From assembly GCF_041435355.1 (NCBI RefSeq), contig NZ_CP108442.1, positions 5,330,501 through 5,394,500 of the forward strand: a stretch of DNA of 64,000 nucleotides, given 5' to 3'. Origin of the DNA: Streptomyces sp. NBC_01276. GTDB lineage: Bacteria; Actinomycetota; Actinomycetes; Streptomycetales; Streptomycetaceae. Position 1 is the first letter of the stretch. The number at the start of each line of letters is the position of its first letter. Below the pieces are notes generated by a model, which saw only the letters and a list, made by a program, of their open reading frames with translations, was not told where the DNA came from and made no database searches. Made by a program: the position numbers and the translations under genes. Below are positions 34,145-43,205 of this stretch, one piece after another.

Positions 34145-35002
34145 GTGCCTCGTCTCTCTGAAGTCATCGCCGCGCTGGACGCTCTCTGGCCCCCCTCGCG
34201 GGCCGAGCAGTGGGACGCCGTCGGCACCGTCTGCGGCGACCCCGATGCCGAGGTCACCCGGGTGCTCTTCGCCGTCGACCCCCTGCAGGACATCGTCGAC
34301 GAGGCGGTGGAGCTGGGCGCCGACCTGCTCGTCACCCACCACCCCCTCTACCTGCGCGGCACCACCACCGTCGAGGCCGGCACCTTCAAGGGCCGCGTCG
34401 TGCACACGCTGATCAAGAACGACATCGCGCTGCACGTCGCCCACACCAACGCCGACACCGCCGACCCCGGTGTCTCCGACGCCCTCGCCGGCGCCCTCGA
34501 CCTGCGCGTCACCGGCCCGCTCGTGCCCGACCCCACCGACCCGGACGGCCGCCGCGGCCTCGGCCGGATCTGCGAGCTGGACCACCCCGAGACCCTCCGC
34601 GAGTTCGCGGCCCGCGCCGCGTCCCGGCTGCCGTCGACCACGCAGGGCATCCGCGCCGCGGGCGACCCGGACGCGCTCATCCGTACCGTCGCCGTCAGCG
34701 GCGGCTCCGGCGACAGCCTCTTCGAGCAGGTCCGCGCCGCCGGCGTGGACGCCTTCCTCACCGCCGACCTGCGCCACCACCCGGCGTCCGAGGCCCGCGA
34801 GCAGAGCCCGCTCGCCCTCGTCGACGCCGCCCACTGGGCCACCGAGTGGCCCTGGTGCGAGCAGGCCGCCGCGCAGCTCGACGCGATCTCCGAGCGCCAC
34901 GGCTGGGGTCTGCGGACCCACGTCTCGCGCACGGTCACCGACCCGTGGACGGCGCACGCGCCGTCCGTCACCTCCCCCTCTATCTCTGGAGCCCCCAACT
35001 GA
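34145..35002 (+). CDS. Nif3-like dinuclear metal protein
   Basis: A 285-residue member of the Nif3/YbgI family (also called GTP cyclohydrolase 1 type 2-like). The metal-binding histidines are in LLVTHHPLYLRG, HVAHTNADTA and the C-terminal DLRHHPASEA. Its enzymatic role is unproven in the family. The GTG start follows GGAGACGGTAACC. It is coupled to the next gene by a 4-nt overlap. The trio of Nif3, zinc-ribbon protein and RNase H-phosphatase is a conserved actinobacterial operon, known from mycobacteria as well. Confidence 0.88.
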   Translation: MPRLSEVIAALDALWPPSRAEQWDAVGTVCGDPDAEVTRVLFAVDPLQDIVDEAVELGADLLVTHHPLYLRGTTTVEAGTFKGRVVHTLIKNDIALHVAHTNADTADPGVSDALAGALDLRVTGPLVPDPTDPDGRRGLGRICELDHPETLREFAARAASRLPSTTQGIRAAGDPDALIRTVAVSGGSGDSLFEQVRAAGVDAFLTADLRHHPASEAREQSPLALVDAAHWATEWPWCEQAAAQLDAISERHGWGLRTHVSRTVTDPWTAHAPSVTSPSISGAPN

Positions 35003-35742
35003 ACGCCGAGCCCGCCGACCAGATCCGACTTCTCGACGTCCAGGCCCTGGACGTCCGGCTGTCTCAGCTCGCCCACAAGCGCAAGTCGCTCCCGGAGCAC
35101 ACCGAGGTCGACTCCCTGACCAAGGACCTCAGCCAGCAGCGCGACCTGCTCGTCGCCGCGCAGACCCAGGCCAGCGACGCCGCCCGCGAGCAGACCAAGG
35201 CGGAGCAGGACGTCGACCAGGTCCGCCAGCGCGCGGTCCGCGACCAGCAGCGGCTGGACTCCGGCGTCGGCATCTCGGCCCGGGACCTGGCGAACCTCCA
35301 GAGCGAGGTCGTCTCCCTCGCCAAGCGGCAGGGCGACCTGGAGGACGTGGTCCTGGAGGTCATGGAGCGCCTGGAGGCCGCGCAGGAGCGCGTCACCGAG
35401 CTGAAGGAGCGGGTCGCCGCCCTGGAGGCCAAGCTCGTCGACGCCACCGCGCGCCGCGACGCCGCCACCGGCGAGATCGACACCGAGGTCGCGAAGATCG
35501 GCAAGGACCGCGAGGTCATCGTCGGCTCGATGCCCGCCGACCTGATGGCCCTGTACGAGAAGATCCGCGTCAAGCAGGGCGGCGTCGGTGCGGCCCGCCT
35601 GTACCAGCGCCGCTGCGAGGGCTGCCGCCTGGAGCTGGACATGGCCGAGGTCAACGAGATCAAGGCCGCGGCCCGCGACCAGGTCGTCCGGCACGAGAAC
35701 TGCGGCCGCATCCTCGTCCGTGCGGCGGACTCGGGCATCTGA
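34999..35742 (+). CDS. Coiled-coil zinc-ribbon protein
   Basis: A 247-residue protein: a long coiled coil from about 10 to 190 (KDLSQQRDLLVAAQTQ, LEDVVLEVMERLEAAQER), then a C-terminal zinc ribbon with RCEGCRLEL and HENCGRILV (three of four Cys plus His visible). The likely start is CTG at 34999, overlapping the Nif3 stop as CTGA; no ATG or GTG lies at the family's usual N-terminus. It may act as a nucleic-acid or RNase-associated factor; its role is unproven. It is in the same operon as Nif3 and the RNase H enzyme. Confidence 0.82.
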   Translation: MNAEPADQIRLLDVQALDVRLSQLAHKRKSLPEHTEVDSLTKDLSQQRDLLVAAQTQASDAAREQTKAEQDVDQVRQRAVRDQQRLDSGVGISARDLANLQSEVVSLAKRQGDLEDVVLEVMERLEAAQERVTELKERVAALEAKLVDATARRDAATGEIDTEVAKIGKDREVIVGSMPADLMALYEKIRVKQGGVGAARLYQRRCEGCRLELDMAEVNEIKAAARDQVVRHENCGRILVRAADSGI

Positions 35743-37220
35743 TGCCGCGTTTCGTCGTGGAGGCGGACGGCGGTTCCCGGGGCAACCCGGGTCCCGCCGG
35801 CTACGGCGCGGTCGTCCTCGACCCGGCGACGGGGGAGACCCTGGCCGAACGCGCCGAGTTCATCGGCGTCGCGACGAACAACGTCGCCGAGTACAAGGGC
35901 CTGATCGCCGGACTGAGGGCGGCGCGTGAGCTGGCGCCGGACGCGACGGTCCTGGTCCGGATGGACTCCAAGCTCGTCGTCGAGCAGATGTCGGGCCGCT
36001 GGAAGATCAAGCACCCCGACATGAAGCCGCTCGCGGCGGAGGCCGCGAAGGTCCTTCCGCGCGCGCAGGTCACCTACGAGTGGATCCCGCGCGAGCGCAA
36101 CAAGCACGCCGACCGGCTCGCCAACGAGGCGATGGACGCGGGCAAGCGCGGCGCGCAGTGGGAACCGTCCCGCTCCACGGCCTTCGCCGCCGCCCCGCCG
36201 TCCGGTCCCCCCGGCGACGCGACGAAGGGCGCGGCGGCCGTCCGCGCCGCGATGGCCTCCGGCGGTGCGCAGGGATCCCGCGCGGTGGCCGGGGCAGCCG
36301 GGGCGGACACCCTGTTCGGCGACCTCACCGAGCACGAACCCCGGCCCGACGCCGCCGCAGCAGCCGCGCAGGCCCGCGCGGCGGAGGCGGAAGCCGCCGC
36401 CGTCCGCGCCGCCGCCGTGGTGGCGCGCGACACCGACACGCTGTTCGGCGGGGCCGGGTCCGGGGCGGGGGCTGGGGCTCGCGTGCCCGCCGGCGCGCCG
36501 GCCACCGCCGGCACCGGCCCGCGCCCCGCGGCGGGGTCCGACGCCGAGCCGCCGCAGACCGCCGCAGGCACCGGCACCGGATGGGGCCCCGACATGGGCG
36601 CGCCCGCCACCTTCGTGCTGCTGCGGCACGGCGAGACCGCCCTCACCCCGCAGAAGCGCTTCTCCGGCAGCGGCGGCACCGACCCGGAGCTGTCCCCGGC
36701 CGGCCGCCGCCAGGCCGCGGCCGTCGCCGAGGCGCTGGCCGCGCGGGGCACCGTACAGGCCGTCGTCAGCTCCCCGCTGCGCCGCTGCCGGGAGACCGCC
36801 CAGGCCGTCGCCGACCGCCTCGGGCTGCCGGTCACGGTCGAGGAGGGCCTGCGCGAGACGGACTTCGGGGCCTGGGAGGGCCTGACCTTCGCCGAGGTGC
36901 GCGAGCGCTTCCCGGACGACCTCCAGGCCTGGCTGGACTCCCCGAAGGCGGCCCCGACCGGCGGCGGCGAGAGCTTCACGGCCGTCACCCGCCGCGTCTC
37001 GGCGGCCCGCGACCGGCTGCTGTCCGCCCACGCGGGCCGCATCGTGCTGCTGGTGACCCACGTGACCCCGGTCAAGACGCTCGTCCGCCTCGCGCTGGGC
37101 GCGCCGCCGGAGTCCCTGTTCAAGATGGAGCTGTCCGCGGCCTCCCTGTCGGCGGTCGCCTACTACGCCGACGGCAACGCCTCGGTCCGCCTCCTGAACG
37201 ACACCTCGCACCTGCGGTAG
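35742..37220 (+). CDS. Bifunctional RNase HI / acid phosphatase
   Basis: A 492-residue fusion. The N-terminal RNase HI module has FVVEADGGSRGNPGPAGYG, ATNNVAEYKGL, VRMDSKLVVEQM and NKHADRLANEAMD, so all four acidic residues are present. An Ala/Pro/Gly-rich linker spans roughly 150-285. The C-terminal histidine phosphatase reads FVLLRHGETALTPQKRF, then VVSSPLRRCRETAQAV, and LVTHVTPVK. It removes RNA from RNA-DNA hybrids and likely dephosphorylates a small molecule (CobC-like). The ATG overlaps the zinc-ribbon stop by 1 nt. Confidence 0.92.
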   Translation: MPRFVVEADGGSRGNPGPAGYGAVVLDPATGETLAERAEFIGVATNNVAEYKGLIAGLRAARELAPDATVLVRMDSKLVVEQMSGRWKIKHPDMKPLAAEAAKVLPRAQVTYEWIPRERNKHADRLANEAMDAGKRGAQWEPSRSTAFAAAPPSGPPGDATKGAAAVRAAMASGGAQGSRAVAGAAGADTLFGDLTEHEPRPDAAAAAAQARAAEAEAAAVRAAAVVARDTDTLFGGAGSGAGAGARVPAGAPATAGTGPRPAAGSDAEPPQTAAGTGTGWGPDMGAPATFVLLRHGETALTPQKRFSGSGGTDPELSPAGRRQAAAVAEALAARGTVQAVVSSPLRRCRETAQAVADRLGLPVTVEEGLRETDFGAWEGLTFAEVRERFPDDLQAWLDSPKAAPTGGGESFTAVTRRVSAARDRLLSAHAGRIVLLVTHVTPVKTLVRLALGAPPESLFKMELSAASLSAVAYYADGNASVRLLNDTSHLR

Positions 37221-37230
37221 CGGAGCGTCA

Positions 37231-37266
37231 CGCGAGGCCCCCGCCCCACCGGGCGGGGGCCTCGCG
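37231..37266. terminator. Strong hairpin terminator
   Basis: A 16-bp perfect stem with a 4-nt loop, 10 nt after the RNase H-phosphatase stop and before the convergent kinase gene. Confidence 0.8.
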
Positions 37267-37297
37267 CCGTGTCCGGCCGCAGCCGCCGCGACGGTCG

Positions 37298-39289
37298 TCA
37301 GTCCGCGCATGCTCCGGAGGAGCCCCAGAGCAGGAACTCGTCGCCGGCGGTGGCGTCCTCGACGAGGACCGCGTACCTGGCGTAGGGCCAGTCCGCCGTT
37401 TCCGCGGACGCGGCGGCCAGGTCCCCGCAGGACTGCCGCGCCGCCGTCCGCGCCCAGTCGTCGCGGGTGGCACCGTCCCACGCGGGCTTGGCCGCCCACA
37501 CGTACATCACCCGGTTCCCGGGGTCGAACCCGACGCTCAGGTTGTCGTGGCCGAGCCGGTGGTAGCCGTCGTCGGGGTTGCCGGCGTTCCACGCCCGGAT
37601 GACCGACGTGGCGATCCGGTCGGCGATGCGGACCTCGTCCGGGTCGCGGGAGGGCACCTGCGCGGCGGCGAGGCCTCCCGCGTCGGGGTACCAGCCGGTT
37701 GCCCGCCCCGCCCCGGGGGCGGTGGTGCGGTCGGTCATGGAGGTCGAGCAGGCGGTGTTGGTGCGGAAGTCGTCGGACCAGACGACGGCGGGACCTCCCC
37801 GGCGCCCGGTGTCGACGATCACGTAGGTGCGGTACGGGAGGTCCGGGTAGGCGGTACGGAGGTCCCGCAGCCCCAGGCAGGCGGTCCTGGCGACCTCGTG
37901 GATCGAACCGAAATCGAGTTCCCGGCCGCCGGAGGTGATGTACACCTCCCCCCGGGGCTGGTGGAAGGTGAGGGAAAAGTCCTGGTCGGGGTGGGTGGTG
38001 GCGTCGAGCCAGGCACCGGTGCCCATGGATCCCCGGGCGTCGTTCTCGGCCGGTGTCTGCGCGGCGCGGGCCTGTCGCCAGGTCGCGAGGGTCGGCGCGG
38101 TGTCCGTCGCGCCGGCGCCCGCGCCCGCGGCCGACGGGCTGCCGCTGCCGCCGCCGGCGGGGACGGGGGCGGCCGGGGTGCCGGTCGTGCGCGCCGCTCC
38201 GGCGGGGGCGGCGGTGGCGTCGGCCGGGGGACGGGCCGCCTGCTCGGCACGGGTGGCGGGCAGGGCGAGGAGTCCTCCGACGAGCCCGCCCACCGCGGCC
38301 GCACCGACGGCGACGCCGAGCAACAGACGCCCGCGGCGCCGGGCCGGCGCGCCGGGCCAGGCGGGGTCGTGGAGGGCGGGCACCTGCCATGCGGCGCGGA
38401 CGGGATCGGCGGCCAGGGTCGGGGCGGTGCCGGGCACGAGGACCTGTGTCGCATGGGCGCAGAGCAGGTCCGTGCACCGTTCGGCGGCCCGCGCGGCCGT
38501 CGGCCGGTCGTCCGGGTCCTTCGCGAGGGCCTCCTCCAGGACCTCCCGCAGGGCTGCGGGCACGCCGCCGAGGTCGGCCTCGCCGGACAGGATGCGGAAG
38601 GCGACCACGTCGGGCGCGCCGGAGCCGAAGGGGAGCCGGCCGGTCGCCGCGTGGGCGACGAGGGCCCCCCAGGCGAACACGTCACCGGCCGGGCCCGCGG
38701 TGCCCGTGCGGTAGTGCTCCGGGCTGATCCAGCCCGGCGTACCGGTCATCACACCGGTCCGGGTGACGGAGGTGCCGTCGGCGGCGTGGGCGATGCCGAA
38801 GTCCAGGACCCTCGGCCCCGCCGGACTGAGGATGACGTTCTGCGGTTTCACGTCCCGGTGGACCACGTCCGCGCGGTGGATCGCGGCGAGGGCCTGCGCG
38901 GTGCCGGCCGCGAAGGCGTGCAGCGTGCCGCCCGCGAGCGGCCCGTACGCGTGCAGGTACTGGGCGAGGGTCGGTCCGGGCACGTACGCGGTCGCCAGCC
39001 ACGGGGACCCCGTCTCCGTGTCGGCGGCCAGCAGGGGGACCAGGCAGGGCCCCTGGACGCGCGAGGACAGGGCGACCTCACGGCGGAACCGGGCCCGGAA
39101 CTCCGGGTCCTGGGCCTGCGCCCGGTGCACGGCCTTGACCGCGACCCGTACGCCCCGGGGATCCAGACCGGCGTGGACGGTGCCCATGCCGCCCGTGCCG
39201 AGACGGCCGATGATCCGGTAGGGGCCGATCGTCGCCGGATCACCGGGGTGGGCGGGGTCGACCCGCCCGCCGGGGCCATGGGTGCTCAC
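37298..39289 (-). CDS. Receptor Ser/Thr protein kinase
   Basis: A 663-residue Hanks kinase. GTGGMGTVHAG is the P-loop, VAVKAVH holds the Lys, VVHRDVKPQNV the catalytic loop, LDFGIAHA the DFG, and GTPGWISPEHY the activation end. A membrane helix lies near 318-342 (RLLLGVAVGAAAVGGLVGGL). A Pro/Ala/Gly linker and a roughly 270-residue extracytoplasmic domain follow, with several Cys and aromatic residues (YRTYVIVD, ACSTSMTD, WPYARYAVLVED). The ligand domain does not resemble PASTA repeats. The ATG at 39289 follows GGAAGCACCCGTG. Confidence 0.87.
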   Translation of the reverse strand: MSTHGPGGRVDPAHPGDPATIGPYRIIGRLGTGGMGTVHAGLDPRGVRVAVKAVHRAQAQDPEFRARFRREVALSSRVQGPCLVPLLAADTETGSPWLATAYVPGPTLAQYLHAYGPLAGGTLHAFAAGTAQALAAIHRADVVHRDVKPQNVILSPAGPRVLDFGIAHAADGTSVTRTGVMTGTPGWISPEHYRTGTAGPAGDVFAWGALVAHAATGRLPFGSGAPDVVAFRILSGEADLGGVPAALREVLEEALAKDPDDRPTAARAAERCTDLLCAHATQVLVPGTAPTLAADPVRAAWQVPALHDPAWPGAPARRRGRLLLGVAVGAAAVGGLVGGLLALPATRAEQAARPPADATAAPAGAARTTGTPAAPVPAGGGSGSPSAAGAGAGATDTAPTLATWRQARAAQTPAENDARGSMGTGAWLDATTHPDQDFSLTFHQPRGEVYITSGGRELDFGSIHEVARTACLGLRDLRTAYPDLPYRTYVIVDTGRRGGPAVVWSDDFRTNTACSTSMTDRTTAPGAGRATGWYPDAGGLAAAQVPSRDPDEVRIADRIATSVIRAWNAGNPDDGYHRLGHDNLSVGFDPGNRVMYVWAAKPAWDGATRDDWARTAARQSCGDLAAASAETADWPYARYAVLVEDATAGDEFLLWGSSGACAD

Positions 39290-39349
39290 GGGTGCTTCCT
39301 TCTGTCCGCGCGGGCTCGCAGGCGGAGCGTCTCATTTCCGGGAGTTCCG

Positions 39350-39790
39350 ATGGCGCGCTTTGGCGTTTTGTCCAGGCTGATCACCACCGAGCTCGGGGCC
39401 GCCGGGGATCGGATCGACGCGGTCACGCTCGCCAGGGGCGAGAAGGTCACCGGGGCCGTCACCGTCAAGGGGAAGATCACCGCGAAGACGGTCCGCTTCA
39501 CGAACGGGCTGCTCGGGAGGAGCCGCAGCACCTCGGTGAAGCAGCCGCGGGCCCTGTTCCGGAAGCCGGGGAGGGATACGGCAGACGAGCCGGCCTGTAC
39601 GCCGGGTTCTGTCGCCCGGAGACCTCGCGGTCGCCGGGGAGACGGCCATCCATCTAGGACCGGCGTTGCCGCCGGCCTCGTGCGGTCTACCCGCGAACAT
39701 CGGGCGGGCAGCCCTCAAGCGTTCGCGCAGACCCGTCCGGGGACGGATCCTCTTGACCTTGCTCCAGGTGGGGTTTACCTAGCCGCCTGA
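39350..39790 (+). CDS. Doubtful small ORF overlapping rnpB
   Basis: The frame starts ATG after GGGAG and reads MARFGVLSRLITTELGAAGD, then KVTGAVTVKGKITAKTVRFT, with strong third-base GC. After about residue 75 it runs into the 3' end of the RNase P RNA on the other strand, so the rest of the frame is probably not coding. It may be a truncated gene ended by a lost stop, or a non-coding open frame. The 39290-39585 gap otherwise holds no clear gene. Confidence 0.25.
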   Translation: MARFGVLSRLITTELGAAGDRIDAVTLARGEKVTGAVTVKGKITAKTVRFTNGLLGRSRSTSVKQPRALFRKPGRDTADEPACTPGSVARRPRGRRGDGHPSRTGVAAGLVRSTREHRAGSPQAFAQTRPGTDPLDLAPGGVYLAA

Positions 39791-39990
39791 GTCACCTCAG
39801 GCGCTGGTGGTCTCTTACACCACCGTTTCACCCTTACCGGGGACCGAAGTCCCCGGCGGTCTGTTTTCTGTGGCACTGTCCCGCGGGTCACCCCGGGTGG
39901 GCGTTACCCACCACCCTGCCCTGTGGAGCCCGGACGTTCCTCGGCGGGATCCTGGGACCCCGACGCGGCCGCCCGGCCGACTCGTCTGTC
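39586..39990 (-). ncRNA. rnpB: RNase P RNA (type A)
   Basis: The minus strand carries the hallmark conserved segments of bacterial RNase P RNA: GGAACGTCCGGGCTCC near the 5' third, ACAGAAAACAGACCGCC, GTAAGGGTGAAACGGTGGTG, and the 3' part ACAGAACCCGGCGTACAGGC. The 5' CAGACGAG and 3' CTCGTCTG sequences form helix P1. It is about 405 nt. It processes tRNA 5' leaders together with the RnpA protein (not in this window). The exact ends are inferred from P1. Confidence 0.95.
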
Positions 39991-40061
39991 GTGTCGACCA
40001 TGCTACCGGCTGTCCACGGCGGCTTGACCTTGACGCAGCGGCAGGGTTTCTACTGGGCGCC

Positions 40062-40796
40062 ATGCGGATCGGAGAGATCGCCGCGCTCGTCGGGCTCACC
40101 ACCCGCGCGATCCGGCACTACCACCATGTCGGGCTGCTCCCGGAACCGGAGCGGCGCCCCAACGGATACCGGACCTACACCGTGCGCGACGCCGTCCTGC
40201 TCGCACGGGTGCGCCGGCTCACCGAGCTCGGCCTCGGCCTCGACGAGGTGCGCGACGTGCTCGCCGACGACGCGGGGCGCGAGCCGGCCGAGGTACTCGC
40301 CGAACTCGACGCCGACCTCGCCCGCCAGGAGGCCGAACTGGGCTCGCGCCGCCGCAGGCTCGCGGAGCTGCTCGCGGCCGGGCCCGGGGAGGGGGATCCC
40401 GTCTCGCCCGCCCTCGACGCGCTGCTCGCACGGGCCCCGGCCACCACCTCCCCGTCCGCCGCCAAGGACCGCGAGCACCTCACCCTGCTCGACGTCACCG
40501 GAGCGGCCGGCGAGGAGATGTACGCCGCGCTCGCCCCGCTGGCCGCCGACCCGGGCGTCCTCGCCCTCTACGAGCGGCTCGACGAGCTGGCCGGGGCCCC
40601 CGTCGACGACCCCCGCGTCGGCCCCCTCGCCGACGCGCTCGTCGCGGCCGTCCCCGCCGGGCTGCTGGACGCGGTCCCGGCCGACGGACCGGTCGTGCCC
40701 GGCCTCCGGGAGGCGCTGCTCGCCGAGTACGCGCCTGCCCAGGCGGAGGTCGTCCGTCGCGTGATGGCGGCGTTCGTGGAACGGGGCCGGACGTGA
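40062..40796 (+). CDS. MerR-family transcriptional regulator
   Basis: A 244-residue regulator. Residues 1-70 form the winged HTH (MRIGEIAALVGLTTRAIRHY, then LLPEPERRPNGYRTYTVRDA). A coiled-coil dimer helix follows (VLAELDADLARQEAELGSRRRRLAELLA), then an Ala-rich effector domain without Cys ligands, so it is not a metal sensor of the classic type. The ATG at 40062 lies 33 bp after a typical MerR-style CTTGACGCAGCGGCAGG promoter region, which suggests autoregulation. It overlaps the downstream gene by 4 nt, so it probably controls that membrane protein. Confidence 0.85.
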   Translation: MRIGEIAALVGLTTRAIRHYHHVGLLPEPERRPNGYRTYTVRDAVLLARVRRLTELGLGLDEVRDVLADDAGREPAEVLAELDADLARQEAELGSRRRRLAELLAAGPGEGDPVSPALDALLARAPATTSPSAAKDREHLTLLDVTGAAGEEMYAALAPLAADPGVLALYERLDELAGAPVDDPRVGPLADALVAAVPAGLLDAVPADGPVVPGLREALLAEYAPAQAEVVRRVMAAFVERGRT

Positions 40797-41626
40797 GCGC
40801 CCTGCGTGCGGCGCGGATCGCGGCCGCCGCCGTGCTCCCGGGCGAGCTGCTCCTCGCCGCCTGCCTCGCCGCCGGGCTGCGGCCCCCCGGCTGGCTCCCG
40901 CCGGCCGCCGAGCTGCTGGTGTGCGCCGTACTGCTGCTGGAGGCGTGGGTGCTGCGGTCGCTGTACGCGGCGGCCCGCGCGCGGGGCCGGACCCCGCGCG
41001 AAGCCCGCCGGGACGCGGTCCGCGCCGCGGTCCCCGAGTCCGTGCGCCGCCTGCTGCTGCACGAGCTGCGGGCCATCGCCTCCCTCGGCCGCTGGGTGGT
41101 GCGCCGCACCCACGGGGTGCGTCCCGGGGACCTCGCCGCCGCGTACACCGGACCGCAGACGGCGATGATGTACGGACTGCTCTTCGTGTCGGTGATCGAG
41201 ACCGTCGGGCTGGCCGTGCTGATCCCCTGGCCCGCGGTCCACCGGGTGGTGCTCGTCCTCGACGTGTACGGGGTGCTGCTGGTGCTCGCCCTGCACGCCG
41301 CCTGCGTGACCCGGCCGCACGTGGTGCGGCCCGACGGGTCGCTGCGGATCCGCTACGGAGCCCTGTTCGACCTGGCCGTCCCGCCGGACGCGGTGGCCTC
41401 CGTACGGGTGGAGCGGCGCTACCCGGAGGGCCGGCTCGTCACCCTCTCCGGGGACGGGGTGCTCGACCTGATCGTGGGCAGCCAGACCACGGTGACCCTG
41501 GAGCTGAACCGGCCGCTGGAGTTCCGCAGGCCGCTCGGCGCCCGCGCGTCGGCCCGTACGATCCGCTTCCACGCGGACGACCCGCGGGCCGTGGTCGGCG
41601 CGGTACGGCAGCCCGCACCCCCGTGA
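40793..41626 (+). CDS. Membrane protein, unknown function
   Basis: A 277-residue protein with hydrophobic segments near 9-30, 37-53, 120-142 and 150-168, followed by a beta-rich cytoplasmic C-terminal half (RIRYGALFDLAVPPDAVASVRVERRYPEGRLVTLSGDGVLDL). The GTG start lies inside the MerR stop (GTGA), so it is translationally coupled to that regulator. I do not recognise the family. Confidence 0.65.
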   Translation: MSALRAARIAAAAVLPGELLLAACLAAGLRPPGWLPPAAELLVCAVLLLEAWVLRSLYAAARARGRTPREARRDAVRAAVPESVRRLLLHELRAIASLGRWVVRRTHGVRPGDLAAAYTGPQTAMMYGLLFVSVIETVGLAVLIPWPAVHRVVLVLDVYGVLLVLALHAACVTRPHVVRPDGSLRIRYGALFDLAVPPDAVASVRVERRYPEGRLVTLSGDGVLDLIVGSQTTVTLELNRPLEFRRPLGARASARTIRFHADDPRAVVGAVRQPAPP

Positions 41627-41640
41627 CGGGCCCGTCACGG
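41621..41640. terminator. Perfect 20-bp palindrome at gene end
   Basis: CCGTGACGGGCCCGTCACGG covers the TGA of the membrane protein gene and lies between two convergent genes, so it may end both transcripts. Confidence 0.5.
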
Positions 41641-41653
41641 CCTCGGTCGCGGC

Positions 41654-43102
41654 TTACTGCGCCGTGGCGAAGAGGATCTTCGCGGTGCCCGGGTCGGCCT
41701 GGGTGAGGCGGACCCGGATGCGGTCGCCGAGGGGCAGCGGTGCCGACGGGGACTCGACGCGGCCCACCACCGCCGGGTCCTCCAGGTGGACGGTGCCCAC
41801 CCGCGGCTCCTGCTCCCTGATGTCGATCACCGTCGCCTCGAAGGTCTCCCCGACCCGGTCCTTGAGCAGGGCCGCCTCCACCAGGTCCACGGACTCCCGC
41901 TCCACGGAGTTCGCCAGCCGGCTGCCCTCCGCCATCTCGTGCGGCAGCGCCTCCAGCGCCTCGATGGCCCAACCCGGGAGCCCGGTCCCGGCCGAGGCGG
42001 CCAGGCACAGCTCGCCGGTGTACCGGTCGACCAGGCGGCGCAGCGGGGCGGTGCAGTGCGCGTACGGGGCCGCGACCGCGGCGTGCAGGGCCGGGTCAGG
42101 GGTCCGCCCGCCGGTGAACACCGTGTACCCGGCGCCGCGCAGCAGGGCCGTGCACTCCTGGAGGAAGGCGGCGTGCGCGGGCAGGCGCGGGTCGAGGGAG
42201 CGCACGAGCGCCGCGTACGGGACGTGGTGCGGCCAGTCGATGCGCAGGGCCTTCGCGGCCCGCCGCAGCCGGCCGACCGCGCCGTCGGGGGCGGCGGGGA
42301 GGGTGCGCAGGATGCCGGTGCCGGTGGCGATCATGAGGTCGGCCGCGGCCATGCCGGTCATCAGGGAGATCTGGGCGTTCCAGCCGTCGGCGGGCAGCGG
42401 GGCGCGGTAGGTCAGGGAGTACGAGCCGTCGGGCCCTTCGACGACCTCCTGCTCCGGGACGTTCAGGGAGATCCCGCCGCGCTCGGTCTCCAGGGCCTCC
42501 CGCAGCGTTCCGACGACCTTCAGCAGGGCCAGGGCGGGCTCCGCGGTGCCGGAGTCGATGGCCTTCTGGACGCCGTCGTAGTCGAGCCGGGCCCGGCTTC
42601 GGACCAGGGCCCGGCGCACCTCGGTGGTCTCGACGCGGCCGTCGGCGTCCAGGTCGAGGCGCCAGAGCAGGGCCGGGCGGGTCCGGCCGGGCAGCAGGCT
42701 GGCCGCGTCCTCCGAGAGGACGGCCGGGTGCAGCGGGATCCGCTCGTCGGGGAAGTAGAGGGTGTTGACCCGGCGGTGTGCCTCGGCGTCGAGGGCGCCG
42801 CCCGGGGTGACGAAGGCGGCGACGTCGGCGATGGCGTAGTGCACGCGGTAGCCGCCGGCCGGCCGCAGTGCCAGGTGCATGGCCTGGTCGAGGTCGACCG
42901 AGCCCGGGGGGTCGATGGTGAACACCGGCAGGTCGGTGGCGTCCTCGGCCGGCAGCCGCGGGGCGGCGGCGGCCCCTTCGGCCTCGGCGAGCACCTCGGC
43001 CGGGAAGGCGGCGGGCACCTCCAGCCGCGTGCGCAGGTCGCGCAGCGCGGCCCGCAGGGCAGCCCCCTCTGCGCCGGTCATGTGCAGGTGACGGCGTGGC
43101 AT
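41654..43102 (-). CDS. RNB-domain ribonuclease
   Basis: A 482-residue RNase II/R-type enzyme. FTIDPPGSVDLDQAMH is the metal-binding motif of the RNB fold; most RNase R proteins have DLDDA, here the second Asp is Gln. VHYAIADVAAFVTPGGALD, RVNTLYFPDERIPLHPAVLS and YAHCTAPLRRLVDRY follow. A short C-terminal S1-like domain ends the protein. It would degrade single-stranded RNA 3' to 5' in the cytoplasm. The start MPRRHLHMTG is at 43102, divergent from yaaA. The Asp-to-Gln change may alter activity. Confidence 0.87.
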   Translation of the reverse strand: MPRRHLHMTGAEGAALRAALRDLRTRLEVPAAFPAEVLAEAEGAAAAPRLPAEDATDLPVFTIDPPGSVDLDQAMHLALRPAGGYRVHYAIADVAAFVTPGGALDAEAHRRVNTLYFPDERIPLHPAVLSEDAASLLPGRTRPALLWRLDLDADGRVETTEVRRALVRSRARLDYDGVQKAIDSGTAEPALALLKVVGTLREALETERGGISLNVPEQEVVEGPDGSYSLTYRAPLPADGWNAQISLMTGMAAADLMIATGTGILRTLPAAPDGAVGRLRRAAKALRIDWPHHVPYAALVRSLDPRLPAHAAFLQECTALLRGAGYTVFTGGRTPDPALHAAVAAPYAHCTAPLRRLVDRYTGELCLAASAGTGLPGWAIEALEALPHEMAEGSRLANSVERESVDLVEAALLKDRVGETFEATVIDIREQEPRVGTVHLEDPAVVGRVESPSAPLPLGDRIRVRLTQADPGTAKILFATAQ

Positions 43103-43205
43103 GGGTCGAGCGTAGGGCCGACGGGCCGGGGCGGCGCGGCGAGCGGTCTACCCTGGCTCGGGGGCCGCACCCCCTCGCGCCGCGTCTTGTCGAAGGAGAA
43201 CCACC

